The notes beneath the pieces were generated by a model. That model searched no databases. It worked only from the letters and a program-made list of their open reading frames with translations, and had not been told where the DNA came from. Source: Calditrichales bacterium (GTDB lineage Bacteria; Calditrichota; Calditrichia; Calditrichales; J004). Taken from it: a stretch of 64,000 nucleotides of DNA. The number at the start of each line of letters is the position of its first letter. Position 1 is the stretch's first letter. The position numbers and the translations under genes are program-made. Location: NCBI GenBank assembly GCA_015493745.1, contig WGCN01000036.1, positions 1-64,000 on the forward strand, written 5' to 3'. Shown here in pieces: positions 17,671-26,242 of the stretch.

Positions 17671-18183
17671 ATGACACAGGAAGCCCGTTACAAAAAATTA
17701 CCCTTAACGCTGGAGCAGGCTTTATCCGGGAAAAGTATAAAAATACAACTGCCCGGAGGGTCAAAGATAAAGCTCAACCTGAAAAAGGGTTTATACGATG
17801 GACAACTGTTGCGCTTAAAAGAGCCCTGCTCCGGACAAGCATCCGGCCGGCAATCCGGTGAGCTCATTTTGCAGGTGAGTTTGCTGGATCATCCCTTTTA
17901 TCAAATCGATCAACTGAACATAAAAGCGGAATTGCCACTCAGTCCGGCGGAGGCTTATTCCGGTTGTGTGCGCACCTTTGCCGGTCCGGACGGAAAGTCC
18001 CTGCGTTTGGAAATTCCACCGCGGACAAAGGATGGTGACTTCCTGCGCATAGAGCAGGGCGGTTTAAAAAAAGGGTCTGAGAGAGGAGACCTGGAATTCA
18101 CAATCCGAATAGATGAAAATATGGCCCTTATCGAGTATATGGCCGTTTCATCCGTCTGGAACCAACCGACACAAATAAATTAA
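17671..18183 (+). CDS. DnaJ C-terminal domain protein without J domain
   Basis: About 170 aa from ATG 17671 (the TTG at 17641 is less likely). Two beta-sandwich repeats match the substrate-binding C-terminal domains of DnaJ/CbpA: PLTLEQALSGKSIKIQLPGG, LNLKKGLYDGQLLRLK and DHPFYQIDQLNIKAELPLSPAEAYSG, then EIPPRTKDGDFLRIEQGG. The J domain with its HPD motif and the zinc fingers are missing, so it could bind clients but not stimulate DnaK by itself. It is followed 10 bases later by a small membrane protein and then by superoxide dismutase, suggesting a stress-related unit. Confidence 0.85.
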   Translation: MTQEARYKKLPLTLEQALSGKSIKIQLPGGSKIKLNLKKGLYDGQLLRLKEPCSGQASGRQSGELILQVSLLDHPFYQIDQLNIKAELPLSPAEAYSGCVRTFAGPDGKSLRLEIPPRTKDGDFLRIEQGGLKKGSERGDLEFTIRIDENMALIEYMAVSSVWNQPTQIN

Positions 18184-18193
18184 AGGAAACAAA

Positions 18194-18403
18194 ATGAGAA
18201 AAACATATCGGGGTAACTTTTCAAATTTCGGCCAGTCCTTTCCCTGGGTTGGGCTGGGGCTGGTTTTATTTGGTATAACCGTTATTATCTTTCCGAGAAT
18301 ATTAGTGGCCCTAATTGCCATTCCCATCATCTTTTCGGGAATACTTTTCCTGAGCAGATGGTTTTATAACCGTAGCAACCGAAACGGTTTTATAGAATTT
18401 TAA
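18194..18403 (+). CDS. Small two-helix membrane protein, unknown
   Basis: 69 aa, preceded by AAGGAA at good spacing. Residues about 18-35 and 36-56 are strongly hydrophobic and could form a helical hairpin; both ends are basic and polar. I do not recognise the family. It lies 10 bases after the DnaJ-C-terminal protein and 20 bases before superoxide dismutase, so the three are probably co-transcribed. Confidence 0.7.
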   Translation: MRKTYRGNFSNFGQSFPWVGLGLVLFGITVIIFPRILVALIAIPIIFSGILFLSRWFYNRSNRNGFIEF

Positions 18404-18423
18404 AATTATAACAAGGAGATATT

Positions 18424-19044
18424 ATGCCTTTCACTTTACCGGATCTGCCGTATGACTTCAATACGCTGGAGCCGCATATTGATGCCCGCACCATGGAAAT
18501 TCACCATGGCAAGCACCACGCCGGCTATGTAAACAATCTGAACAATGCCATTAGCGGCAATGTGGGACTCGAAGGCAAATCATTGGAGGAGCTTATCGGC
18601 GCTCTGTCCGCCGTGCCTTCGGAAATTCAAACCGCTGTCAGAAATAACGGCGGTGGTCACTGGAATCATTCCTTCTTCTGGAAAATCATGTCCGGTAACG
18701 GTGGCGGCCGTCCCGAAGGTGACCTGGCCAAAGCCATCGATGAGGCTTTCGGGTCTTTCGAAAGTTTTGCCGAAGCCTTTAAAAAAGCAGGGGCGACCCG
18801 CTTTGGTTCCGGCTGGGCCTGGCTGGTGGTTGATGCCGGCGGAAACCTGAAGGTGGGTTCCACCGCCAATCAGGACAATCCCCTGATGGATATTTCGGAC
18901 TTCAAAGGGACACCGGTACTGGGTGTTGATGTGTGGGAACATGCCTACTACCTGCATTATCAGAATCGCCGTCCGGACTACCTGAATGCCTTTTTTAACG
19001 TGATCAACTGGGAAGCAGTTGCTGAAAACTTCAAAAAAGCATAG
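18424..19044 (+). CDS. sodA: Superoxide dismutase, Mn/Fe family (Mn-type residues)
   Basis: 206 aa; AAGGAGAT precedes the ATG. Metal ligands are recognisable: His27 in the IHHGKHH region, His in [10 protein letters not shown], and Asp and His in DVWEHAYY. The [10 protein letters not shown] motif and the glutamine in ANQDNP point to the Mn-type or cambialistic class rather than the Fe-type, which places its active-site glutamine earlier. It converts superoxide to oxygen and peroxide in the cytoplasm; no signal peptide. Last gene of its unit, followed by a strong terminator. Confidence 0.96.
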   Translation: MPFTLPDLPYDFNTLEPHIDARTMEIHHGKHHAGYVNNLNNAISGNVGLEGKSLEELIGALSAVPSEIQTAVRNNGGGHWNHSFFWKIMSGNGGGRPEGDLAKAIDEAFGSFESFAEAFKKAGATRFGSGWAWLVVDAGGNLKVGSTANQDNPLMDISDFKGTPVLGVDVWEHAYYLHYQNRRPDYLNAFFNVINWEAVAENFKKA

Positions 19045-19061
19045 TGTCTTAATTCTACCTT

Positions 19062-19100
19062 ACACACCCGGTATTTATGCCGGGTGTGTTTTATTCTTTT
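19062..19100 (+). terminator. Rho-independent terminator after sodA
   Basis: Perfect 10-bp stem ACACACCCGG / CCGGGTGTGT with loop TATTTATG, followed by TTTATTCTTTTT. It isolates the sodA unit from the rimP-nusA operon. Confidence 0.93.
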
Positions 19101-19229
19101 TGACCTTGCGGCCCGTATAAAAAAAATTACCTCGTATCCCCTTTTATTATATATTAAGGACTGTTCTAAAAATTTGCATAAGCAGGATTGGTAGCTTAAA
19201 TTCAATGCTTGCTTGAAGTTATCGACTTG

Positions 19230-19254
19230 AAGTGGGTTCTGCCCACTTTTTTTG
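19230..19254 (+). promoter_or_regulatory. Hairpin plus T-tract in the rimP leader (putative attenuator)
   Basis: AAGTGGG-TTCTG-CCCACTT is immediately followed by a run of T residues, ending about 14 bases before the rimP start. This has the form of an intrinsic terminator placed in the 5' leader, ahead of the operon that encodes the termination factor NusA. Similar terminator-like leaders before rimP-nusA are known in other bacteria (for example the rimP leader of enterobacteria), consistent with autogenous attenuation by NusA. The fit is structural; no homology search was done. Confidence 0.72.
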
Positions 19255-19268
19255 TTTATGGAGTAGCC

Positions 19269-19718
19269 ATGTCCCTCCGGGAAAAAATAGTACCGCTTGT
19301 GGAAAAAGCCTGCGAAAGGCAAGGGGTTATCCTGGTGGATGTTGAAGTGAAAGGTGACGGTAAACGTCCGGTCTACATGGTTTATGCCGATACGGAAGAA
19401 GGTATAACCCTGGATCAGTGTGTTAAGCTTTCACGGGCCTTGCAGGATGAAATTGATATTGATGAAAATTTTCCCGTACAGTACCGGATCGATGTTTCAT
19501 CACCCGGGCTTGACCGGCCGCTGATAAAGGACTTTCAGTACCGGAAGAATATCGGTAGAAATTTAAAAGTGAAGTACAAAGCGGATGAAATAACCGAAAC
19601 GGTTAGCGGAAAACTGATCCGTTTTGATGAGAATGAATTGGAACTGGCGGATAAAAAAAAACGAATGATTATTAACCGCCGGGACATTATAGAAGCAAAG
19701 ATAAAGTTACAATGGTAA
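19269..19718 (+). CDS. rimP: Ribosome maturation factor RimP
   Basis: 149 aa from ATG 19269, chosen because GGAG (19259-19262) lies 6 bases upstream and because the ORF-track start at 19209 would translate the leader hairpin. The family signature IDVSSPGLDRPL is present, with the N-terminal alpha/beta domain (VDVEVKGDGKRPVYMVYAD) and C-terminal SH3-like domain. RimP binds ribosomal protein S12 during 30S assembly. First gene of the rimP-nusA-infB operon. Confidence 0.95.
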   Translation: MSLREKIVPLVEKACERQGVILVDVEVKGDGKRPVYMVYADTEEGITLDQCVKLSRALQDEIDIDENFPVQYRIDVSSPGLDRPLIKDFQYRKNIGRNLKVKYKADEITETVSGKLIRFDENELELADKKKRMIINRRDIIEAKIKLQW

Positions 19719-19741
19719 CCTGCTGGAGGTAATCAACCCTG

Positions 19742-20989
19742 ATGAATCTTGAGATTATGGAAGCTATCACACAGATAGCAAAAGATAAAAAAATCGAAAA
19801 AGAAAATCTGCGCGATATGCTGGAAAACATTTTTATCGCCATGATTGAAAAAAAATATGGCAGCGCGGAAAATTTTGACGTCATCGTCAATATTGACAAA
19901 GGCGATATCGAAATCTACCAGGAAAAAACCGTGGTGGAAACGGTGGAAAATCCGGTAACGGAAATTACGCTTGAGGACGCCCTGAAAATCGATGAGGACG
20001 CCGAACTGGGAGAAGAAATCGTTGAAGTTATCGATCCGGAAGAGTTTGGGCGCCGTTTGATCATTTCCGCCAAGCAGAATCTGAATCAGCGTATTCGTGA
20101 TTTTGAGCGTGAAAATATTGTCGAAGAGTATGAAAACCGTATCGGTGAAATCATCATCGGCGACATACATCAAATCCATAAGCGCGGCATTTATATCAAT
20201 GTGGATAAAACCGAGGTCTTTTTACCCCGGGAAGAGCAGATATATAACGAGCGCCTGCGCCGGGGCAATACGGTACGTTCCATCATCAAGGAAGTACGCA
20301 ATGACGGGCGCGGTCCGGAGATCATTGTCAGCCGGGGAGACAGTAAGTTCCTGATCCGTCTGCTCGAGCTGGAAGTCAATGAGATTGATGACGGCATCGT
20401 TATCATACGCAATGTGGTTCGTGAACCCGGTGACCGCGCCAAGGTGGCCGTGGAATCCATTGACCGCCGTGTCGATCCGGTTGGCGCCTGTGTGGGAACC
20501 AAGGGCAGCCGTATTCAGGCGATCGTTCGTGAGCTTAATAATGAAAAGATCGATGTCATCAACTACTCTTCGGAGCCGGAAATCTTCATCATGCGTGCCC
20601 TGACACCGGCCAAGCCGATAAAAATCATCGTGAATCGTGAAGAGAAGATGGCCGTGGCGGTATTGCCGGATGATCAAATGGCTATCGCCATCGGGCGTAA
20701 CGGGCAAAACCTGCGTCTGGCATCGCGATTGACCGGCTATCAGATTGAACCGATCAAGGAGTCGGAATACGATTCCGAAAGCGCGTCGATCGGTATGCCC
20801 ACCGTCGATGAACTTGAACTGGCGGATTCCATCAAGACCAAGTTGATCGATGCCGGTGTGACCGATGTGCAGAAAATTTTAGAATTAGAAATGGAGGGCC
20901 TTTTGGCCCTGCCCGGTATCGGGCCTAAGACAGCAGAAAAAATATGGGAAATTATTCAAGAGTTCGCAACGGATGATGCCGGCGAATAA
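19742..20989 (+). CDS. nusA: Transcription termination/antitermination protein NusA
   Basis: 415 aa. The N-terminal RNA-polymerase-binding domain (about 1-130) is rich in acidic residues. An S1 domain (about 133-200; RGIYINVDKTEVFLP) follows, then tandem KH domains (VGACVGTKGSRIQAIV and AIAIGRNGQNLRLASRL) and a C-terminal helix-hairpin-helix (LLALPGIGPKTAEKI). GGAGGT sits 11 bases before the ATG, a slightly long spacing. NusA modulates pausing, termination and antitermination; it may act on the hairpin leader upstream of rimP. Confidence 0.97.
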   Translation: MNLEIMEAITQIAKDKKIEKENLRDMLENIFIAMIEKKYGSAENFDVIVNIDKGDIEIYQEKTVVETVENPVTEITLEDALKIDEDAELGEEIVEVIDPEEFGRRLIISAKQNLNQRIRDFERENIVEEYENRIGEIIIGDIHQIHKRGIYINVDKTEVFLPREEQIYNERLRRGNTVRSIIKEVRNDGRGPEIIVSRGDSKFLIRLLELEVNEIDDGIVIIRNVVREPGDRAKVAVESIDRRVDPVGACVGTKGSRIQAIVRELNNEKIDVINYSSEPEIFIMRALTPAKPIKIIVNREEKMAVAVLPDDQMAIAIGRNGQNLRLASRLTGYQIEPIKESEYDSESASIGMPTVDELELADSIKTKLIDAGVTDVQKILELEMEGLLALPGIGPKTAEKIWEIIQEFATDDAGE

Positions 20990-21009
20990 TGGATATGTTT
21001 GGAGAATAA

Positions 21010-23679
21010 ATGGCGGCAGCTAAAAAGTATAAACTATTTAAAATATGTAAAGAGCTAAACGTTGGCCATGAAACGGTCAGTCTGTTTTTGCAGGAAAAAG
21101 GCGTAAAGGTCAGCGGGCCGAACTCGTCGGTTTCGGAAGAAGATTATCTGGAACTGGTGGAGCGTTTTGCCACGGATAAAGCAAAAGCGGAAAAACGGCG
21201 TGAGAAGAAAAGCCGGGCCGAGGAAGAAAAAAAGGCCGAAGGTGAAGCTGTCCCGGAAACAGGCAAGGAAAAAGAGGCCGAGTCCGACTATCTTAAAGCG
21301 ATAAAAGAGTCCATTGAGGTGCGGGCCGAAGAACTTTCCCGGCCGGAACCGGAGCCGGAACCTGTGCCCGAACCTGAGGTGGCGCCCGCGCCCAAACCGG
21401 AAAGCACGCCCGGGGAAGAGCCGGAGAAAGTTGTTGCCGTCGCCCCGGAAGAGCCGGGCGAAAAAGAGATTGACAAGCCCAAAGAAGCCGAAAAAACTGA
21501 AAAACCGGTCATCCGCAAACAGGTACCTTATACCGATCCCACCAAAAGAGCTAAACCCGCTCCTGAAAAAGTATCTCCTCCGGCAGCTCCGGTAAAACAA
21601 GAGGTAAAGAAGAAAAAAGAAAAAGGGCATGAAGCCGAAAGTCTTTCCGAGAAAGAAAAGAAAAGACAAAAAGCCCTGGAAATGATCCGCAAGGACGGCA
21701 AGAAGAGAGGCTCGAAAAAGCCCGATCTGCGTGTTCTGGGTATTGATGGCGACGGCGCCGCCCGTAAGCGTAAAAGTAAAAAACAGAAGCGTAAAAATAT
21801 TGATGCCAAGGCCGTTCAGGATACCCTGAAAAAAACACTGGCCTCCCTGGATACCAAGACTAAAAAGCCTAAGCACAAGAAAAAGGTTAAAGAGGTCGAA
21901 GGGGAACTGATTGAAGAGAATATTATTGAGGTGACCGAATTCATCTCGGCCAATGATCTGGCCAATTTGATGGATGTTCCCGTTTCCGAGATTTTAATGA
22001 AGTGCCTTGAACTGGGGCTGGTGGTATCCATCAATCAACGGCTGGATATCGATACGATCCAGTTGTTGGCCGAAGAATACGGTTACAAGGTTGAAGAGCA
22101 CAAGGTCACCGAGTTTGTCGATGACGAGGAAGAAGAAGAAGAGGAAGACCCGGCCCTGCTGGAACCGCGTCCGCCGATTGTAACCATTATGGGACATGTG
22201 GATCACGGTAAAACATCACTTCTGGACTATCTGAGAAAATCGAATGTGGCCGCCGGAGAAGCCGGTGGTATAACCCAGCATGTGGGCGCCTATGAAGTGG
22301 AATACCAGGGCAAGAAAATTACCTTTCTCGATACTCCGGGTCACGAAGCTTTTACGGCCATGCGTGCCAGAGGGGCCCAGGTAACGGATATCGTTATTCT
22401 GATTATCGCCGCCGATGACGCCGTCATGCCTCAAACCGACGAAGCTTTGGATCATGCCAAAGCCGCCGGTGTGAAAATTGTAATCGCCATAAATAAAATA
22501 GATAAGCCCGGCGCCAACTCCGAGCGGATCAAACAGCAACTTTCCGAGCGCAATGTGCTGGTGGAAGATTGGGGCGGCCCTTATCAGTCGGCGGAAATAT
22601 CCGCCAAAACCGGGCAGGGCATACCGGAACTGCTGGAAAAGGTTTTACTGGAAAGCGAATTGCTGGAACTCAAGGCCAATCCCAATAAGATGGCTCAGGG
22701 TTTTGTTATCGAATCCCGTCTGGATAAGGGCAAGGGCCCCATCGCCACGGTGCTGATACAATCCGGAACCCTGCGCGTGGGTGATAATTTCGTGGCCGGG
22801 CAATACTACGGAAAAGTGCGCGCCCTGCTGGACGAGCACGGAAAGAAGCTGAAAAAACTGGCGCCGGGGCAACCGGGTGTCGTGGTCGGCTTTACCGGAG
22901 TGCCGCAGGCCGGTGACAAGTTTGTGGTGCGCAAGGATGAACGCAGTGTGCGGGAAATTGCCACCAAGCGGCAGCAGTTGCACCGTGAGCAGGAAGCCAA
23001 GACCCACCGTCATAAAACACTGGCCCAGATTTCCGAACAGATTAAGTTGGGTGAAACCCAGGAACTCAATATTGTGGTCAAGGCCGATGTGGACGGCTCC
23101 GCCGAAGCCCTGTCCGACGCACTTATAAAGCTGAACACCCAGGAAGTGGAAGTGAATGTCGTGCGTAAGGCCGTCGGGCCCATTTCCGAAGGGGATGTGC
23201 TGCTGGCCTCGGCCTCCAATGCCGTGATTATCGGTTTCCATGTGCGGGCTAATGCCAAAGCCAAGGAACTGGCCGTCAAGGAAGGGGTCGATATACATAT
23301 CTACCGCGTGGTTTACGATGCGGTTAATGACATACGTCTGGCTCTGGAAGGTATGCTACGGCCGGAAGAAAACGAAGTGGTTCTGGGACATCTGGAAGTA
23401 CGCGAGACCTTCAAAGTGTCCCGCGTGGGGACGATTGCCGGCTGTTATGTGACCGATGGTAAAATCCTGCGCCAAAACAAGGTGCGCATCATCCGTGACG
23501 ATGTGGAGATTTATACCGGAAATATCGCCTCTTTAAAGCGGTTTAAAGACGATGTGAAAGAAGTGGCCTCCGGATTTGAATGTGGTGTGCAGATTGAAAA
23601 TTACAATGACCTGAAGGTTGGTGATGTGATAGAATCCTTTGATGTTACCCAAACCAAGCGTAAACTTGAGAATGCATGA
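21010..23679 (+). CDS. infB: Translation initiation factor IF-2
   Basis: 889 aa; GGAGAA before the ATG. An IF2_N helix domain lies at residues about 1-55, followed by a long charged Lys/Glu/Pro linker and a second IF2_N unit near 315-365. The GTPase domain has G1 GHVDHGKT (about 394), DTPGH (about 440) and NKID (about 494), and the C-terminal beta-barrel and fMet-tRNA-binding domains follow. It recruits initiator tRNA to the 30S subunit. ylxR and ylxQ, which often lie between nusA and infB, are absent. Confidence 0.98.
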   Translation: MAAAKKYKLFKICKELNVGHETVSLFLQEKGVKVSGPNSSVSEEDYLELVERFATDKAKAEKRREKKSRAEEEKKAEGEAVPETGKEKEAESDYLKAIKESIEVRAEELSRPEPEPEPVPEPEVAPAPKPESTPGEEPEKVVAVAPEEPGEKEIDKPKEAEKTEKPVIRKQVPYTDPTKRAKPAPEKVSPPAAPVKQEVKKKKEKGHEAESLSEKEKKRQKALEMIRKDGKKRGSKKPDLRVLGIDGDGAARKRKSKKQKRKNIDAKAVQDTLKKTLASLDTKTKKPKHKKKVKEVEGELIEENIIEVTEFISANDLANLMDVPVSEILMKCLELGLVVSINQRLDIDTIQLLAEEYGYKVEEHKVTEFVDDEEEEEEEDPALLEPRPPIVTIMGHVDHGKTSLLDYLRKSNVAAGEAGGITQHVGAYEVEYQGKKITFLDTPGHEAFTAMRARGAQVTDIVILIIAADDAVMPQTDEALDHAKAAGVKIVIAINKIDKPGANSERIKQQLSERNVLVEDWGGPYQSAEISAKTGQGIPELLEKVLLESELLELKANPNKMAQGFVIESRLDKGKGPIATVLIQSGTLRVGDNFVAGQYYGKVRALLDEHGKKLKKLAPGQPGVVVGFTGVPQAGDKFVVRKDERSVREIATKRQQLHREQEAKTHRHKTLAQISEQIKLGETQELNIVVKADVDGSAEALSDALIKLNTQEVEVNVVRKAVGPISEGDVLLASASNAVIIGFHVRANAKAKELAVKEGVDIHIYRVVYDAVNDIRLALEGMLRPEENEVVLGHLEVRETFKVSRVGTIAGCYVTDGKILRQNKVRIIRDDVEIYTGNIASLKRFKDDVKEVASGFECGVQIENYNDLKVGDVIESFDVTQTKRKLENA

Positions 23680-23957
23680 TTGTCGGAACGCTTGAGGTAG
23701 AACTCTATCTTTCCGGAAGCGATTCCCTGAAATATAAAAGGATGATCATCCGTTCGTTACGCGACCGGTTGAGAAAGAAATTTAACGTGTCTGTTGCGGA
23801 AACAGACCTGAACGATAAGTGGCAACGGGCCCGATTGGGCATTGCCGTGGTGGGAAATAGCCGGGCTCATGTGGATGAAGTGCTGCAAAAAGCCTTTGTA
23901 CTGATAGACGCCCTGCCCGAAGCGGAAATTGTTGATCACGGATTTGACTATACATAA
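23676..23957 (+). CDS. ylxP: DUF503 protein (YlxP-like)
   Basis: 93 aa, start overlapping the infB stop by 4 bases (ATGA). Matches the small DUF503/YlxP family: MIVGTLEVELYLSGSDSLK opening, RDRLRKKFNVSVAE and a C-terminal LPEAEIVDHGFDYT. The family sits between infB and rbfA in many genomes; a role in ribosome or RNA metabolism is suggested by position only. Confidence 0.92.
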   Translation: MIVGTLEVELYLSGSDSLKYKRMIIRSLRDRLRKKFNVSVAETDLNDKWQRARLGIAVVGNSRAHVDEVLQKAFVLIDALPEAEIVDHGFDYT

Positions 23958-24325
23958 TGCAAACAAACAGAAGAGCCACGCAATTCGCGGGCCTGCTTAA
24001 AAGAGAGATTAGTATTATCATCGACCGAAAGGTGCAAGACCCGGATAAGGGCTATGTTACCGTAAGCATGGTAAAGGTGTCCCCGGATTTGAAGATCGCC
24101 AGCGTCTATTATACCGTGTTGGGCGATGAGGAACAGAAAAAAAAGAGCGCGGCTGTTTTAAAGCGGTCGGCGGGCTTCATCCGAAATGAGCTGAAACCCA
24201 GTATCAAGTCCCGCTGGTTGCCCGAAGTGCGCTTTTTCTACGATGATACGATCGATCAGGCGGAAAAAATCAACCAACTGATTCACAAAATCCATGATGA
24301 TTCCGCTGATAACAAAGAGGACTGA
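23957..24325 (+). CDS. rbfA: Ribosome-binding factor A
   Basis: 122 aa; its ATG overlaps the upstream stop by one base. KH-type fold with family features: KREISIIIDRKVQDP, VTVSMVKVSPDLKIASVYYTV and the C-terminal LPEVRFFYDDTIDQAEKI. RbfA assists maturation of the 30S subunit near the 16S 5' end. It overlaps truB by 32 bases. Confidence 0.95.
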   Translation: MQTNRRATQFAGLLKREISIIIDRKVQDPDKGYVTVSMVKVSPDLKIASVYYTVLGDEEQKKKSAAVLKRSAGFIRNELKPSIKSRWLPEVRFFYDDTIDQAEKINQLIHKIHDDSADNKED

Positions 24326-25013
24326 TTTCCGGGATCTGGACAAGCTGCCGGGATTTTTAATATTGATTGACAAGCCGGAGGGATGGAGTTCTTTTGACGT
24401 GTGCAAAAAAATCCGTCACATCACCGGCGTGAAAAAAGTAGGACATGGCGGCACCCTGGATCCCTTTGCCACAGGGCTGATGACCATCGGCGTGGGCAAG
24501 GGAACCAAAAGCCTGACAGCGATAACGGCCCGGGATAAACGCTATCTGGCCGGAATCCGGTTTGGCTATGCCACCGACAGTTTTGACATTACGGGTACAA
24601 TCACGGATGAGCTGGCGGATTTTGATCTGTCGCCGGAAGAAATCGCCGGAAAACTGGAGGAGTCTTTTAGCGGGAAGATCATGCAGCTTCCTCCCATGTT
24701 CAGCGCAAAAAAGGTAAAGGGCCGGCGTCTGTATGCCTCCGCGCGAAAAGGGATCGAGGTCGAGCGGCCGGCGGTGGAGGTACATGTGTACCGGGCGGAC
24801 ATTCTGGAGTGGAAATCTCCGCATCTTGTCGTCGATTTCCACGTGTCCAAAGGGACCTATATCCGGGCTTTGGCGCATGATCTGGGCCGGGCCGTAAATG
24901 TCCCGGCGGTATTGGAGAGCCTGAGACGGACGCATATCGGCGACTACGATCTTGAAGAGGCGCTGACCATGGAACAGTTTAACGACTTTTGGAAGCGGCA
25001 GGCAGCAGACTGA
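24294..25013 (+). CDS. truB: tRNA pseudouridine-55 synthase
   Basis: 239 aa, ATG 24294 or the adjacent 24297. The catalytic motif GHGGTLDPFATGLM holds the nucleophilic Asp near residue 54, and the downstream family motif CSKGTYIR appears as HVSKGTYIRALAHDLG. It modifies U55 in the T-loop of tRNAs. Starts inside rbfA and ends with TGATG overlapping ribF. The protein lacks a long C-terminal PUA region, so it is a short form. Confidence 0.95.
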   Translation: MMIPLITKRTDFRDLDKLPGFLILIDKPEGWSSFDVCKKIRHITGVKKVGHGGTLDPFATGLMTIGVGKGTKSLTAITARDKRYLAGIRFGYATDSFDITGTITDELADFDLSPEEIAGKLEESFSGKIMQLPPMFSAKKVKGRRLYASARKGIEVERPAVEVHVYRADILEWKSPHLVVDFHVSKGTYIRALAHDLGRAVNVPAVLESLRRTHIGDYDLEEALTMEQFNDFWKRQAAD

Positions 25014-25936
25014 TGAAAATAGTTCACGGATTTGATAAGAAGCTGAGCCCGGATCGCGTTGTTACCATTGGTACTTTCGACGGTGTTCATACCGGTCATT
25101 TGAAAATTTTGCAAACTTTGCGCGCCGAGGCTGAAAAGCACGGGGCGGTAAGTACGGTTTTAACCTTTGAACCGCATCCGCGGGTGGTTCTGGCCCGTTC
25201 CGGCAAAGCGCCGGGGGTACGGCTATTGACCACCTTCGATGAAAAAATGGCGCTGTTGGCGGCGCAAAAGGTGGATGACGTTGTGGTCATCCGTTTTGAT
25301 GAGGCTTTTTCACAGCTGTCATACAAAGCGTTCTTTGAAAAATATATCGTTTCTCAAATGCGGTTGAAAAGTCTGGTTGTCGGTCATGACCACGCCTTTG
25401 GCCGGGACCGGCAGGGCAACTTTGACGCCATCGACGCTTTGAGTAAAACGCAACATTTCGATGTGGTACGTGTCGATGCTTTCCATCTGGACGGCGTGGC
25501 GGTCAGCAGCTCTAAAATTCGCCGTTTACTGGCGGAAGGGCGCGTGGCCGAGGCCAGGCCTCTGCTCGGTTATGCCTATGGCCTTAGCGGTGTGGTGGTT
25601 CCGGGTGACGCCCGGGGAAGACTGCTCAATTTCCCCACGGCCAATGTTAAGCCGGACAACCCGGATAAACTGATCCCCCGGGAAGGTGTTTATGCCGTGG
25701 ATGTGCTGCACAAGGAAGACACGTATAAGGGAATGATGAATATAGGATATCGCCCCACGTTTAATAAAAATGCCTTCGCTCTGGAGGTGCATATCCTGGA
25801 ATTCAGCGAAACGATATATGGAGACACATTGACCATCCGCTTTAAAAAACGCTTGCGTGATGAAAAAAAGTTTGCTTCGAAAGAGGCGCTCATCGAACAA
25901 CTGAACATAGACAGAAAACAGAGTTTAATCTTATAA
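25013..25936 (+). CDS. ribF: Bifunctional riboflavin kinase / FAD synthetase
   Basis: About 307 aa from ATG 25013, which overlaps the truB stop; the TTG at 24989 is upstream of the family start. The N-terminal FMN adenylyltransferase domain has [18 protein letters not shown] and [16 protein letters not shown]. The C-terminal flavokinase domain has [15 protein letters not shown] (about residue 200) and EGVYAVDV. It makes FMN and then FAD. Confidence 0.96.
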   Translation: MKIVHGFDKKLSPDRVVTIGTFDGVHTGHLKILQTLRAEAEKHGAVSTVLTFEPHPRVVLARSGKAPGVRLLTTFDEKMALLAAQKVDDVVVIRFDEAFSQLSYKAFFEKYIVSQMRLKSLVVGHDHAFGRDRQGNFDAIDALSKTQHFDVVRVDAFHLDGVAVSSSKIRRLLAEGRVAEARPLLGYAYGLSGVVVPGDARGRLLNFPTANVKPDNPDKLIPREGVYAVDVLHKEDTYKGMMNIGYRPTFNKNAFALEVHILEFSETIYGDTLTIRFKKRLRDEKKFASKEALIEQLNIDRKQSLIL

Positions 25937-25949
25937 TTTTGGAGGAATA

Positions 25950-26219
25950 ATGGCTTTATCAGAAGAAAAAATGAAAGAGCTTATTCAAAAATTTGGTGAT
26001 AATGAAAATGATACGGGTAAAACAGAGGTTCAAATCGCTCTGTTGACCGAACGTATCAAATATTTAACCGAACATCTTAAAACACATAAAAAAGATCATC
26101 ATTCCCGTCGTGGTTTGTTGAAACTGGTCGGACAGCGTCGCCGTTTGTTGCGCTATCTGACAAAAGTGGATATTATGCGCTATCGTAATGTGATCAAAGA
26201 ACTGGGTCTGCGTCGCTAA
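25950..26219 (+). CDS. rpsO: 30S ribosomal protein S15
   Basis: 89 aa; GGAGGAATA precedes the ATG. Contains the S15 signature [25 protein letters not shown] and the N-terminal [16 protein letters not shown]. It binds the central domain of 16S rRNA. Its position between ribF and pnp is the standard arrangement. Confidence 0.98.
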   Translation: MALSEEKMKELIQKFGDNENDTGKTEVQIALLTERIKYLTEHLKTHKKDHHSRRGLLKLVGQRRRLLRYLTKVDIMRYRNVIKELGLRR

Positions 26220-26242
26220 GCCGTAGTCCACTTGGAGGATAA

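Noticed and set aside
19099-19117. TTGACC ... TATAAA as promoter for rimP
   Set aside because: The spacing is only about 10 bases, far below the usual 16-18, and TTGACC overlaps the tail of the sodA terminator.
21055-21876. 273-aa minus-strand ORF opposite infB
   Set aside because: Its Phe/Leu/Arg-rich composition is the mirror of the Lys/Glu-rich IF-2 linker; no independent support.
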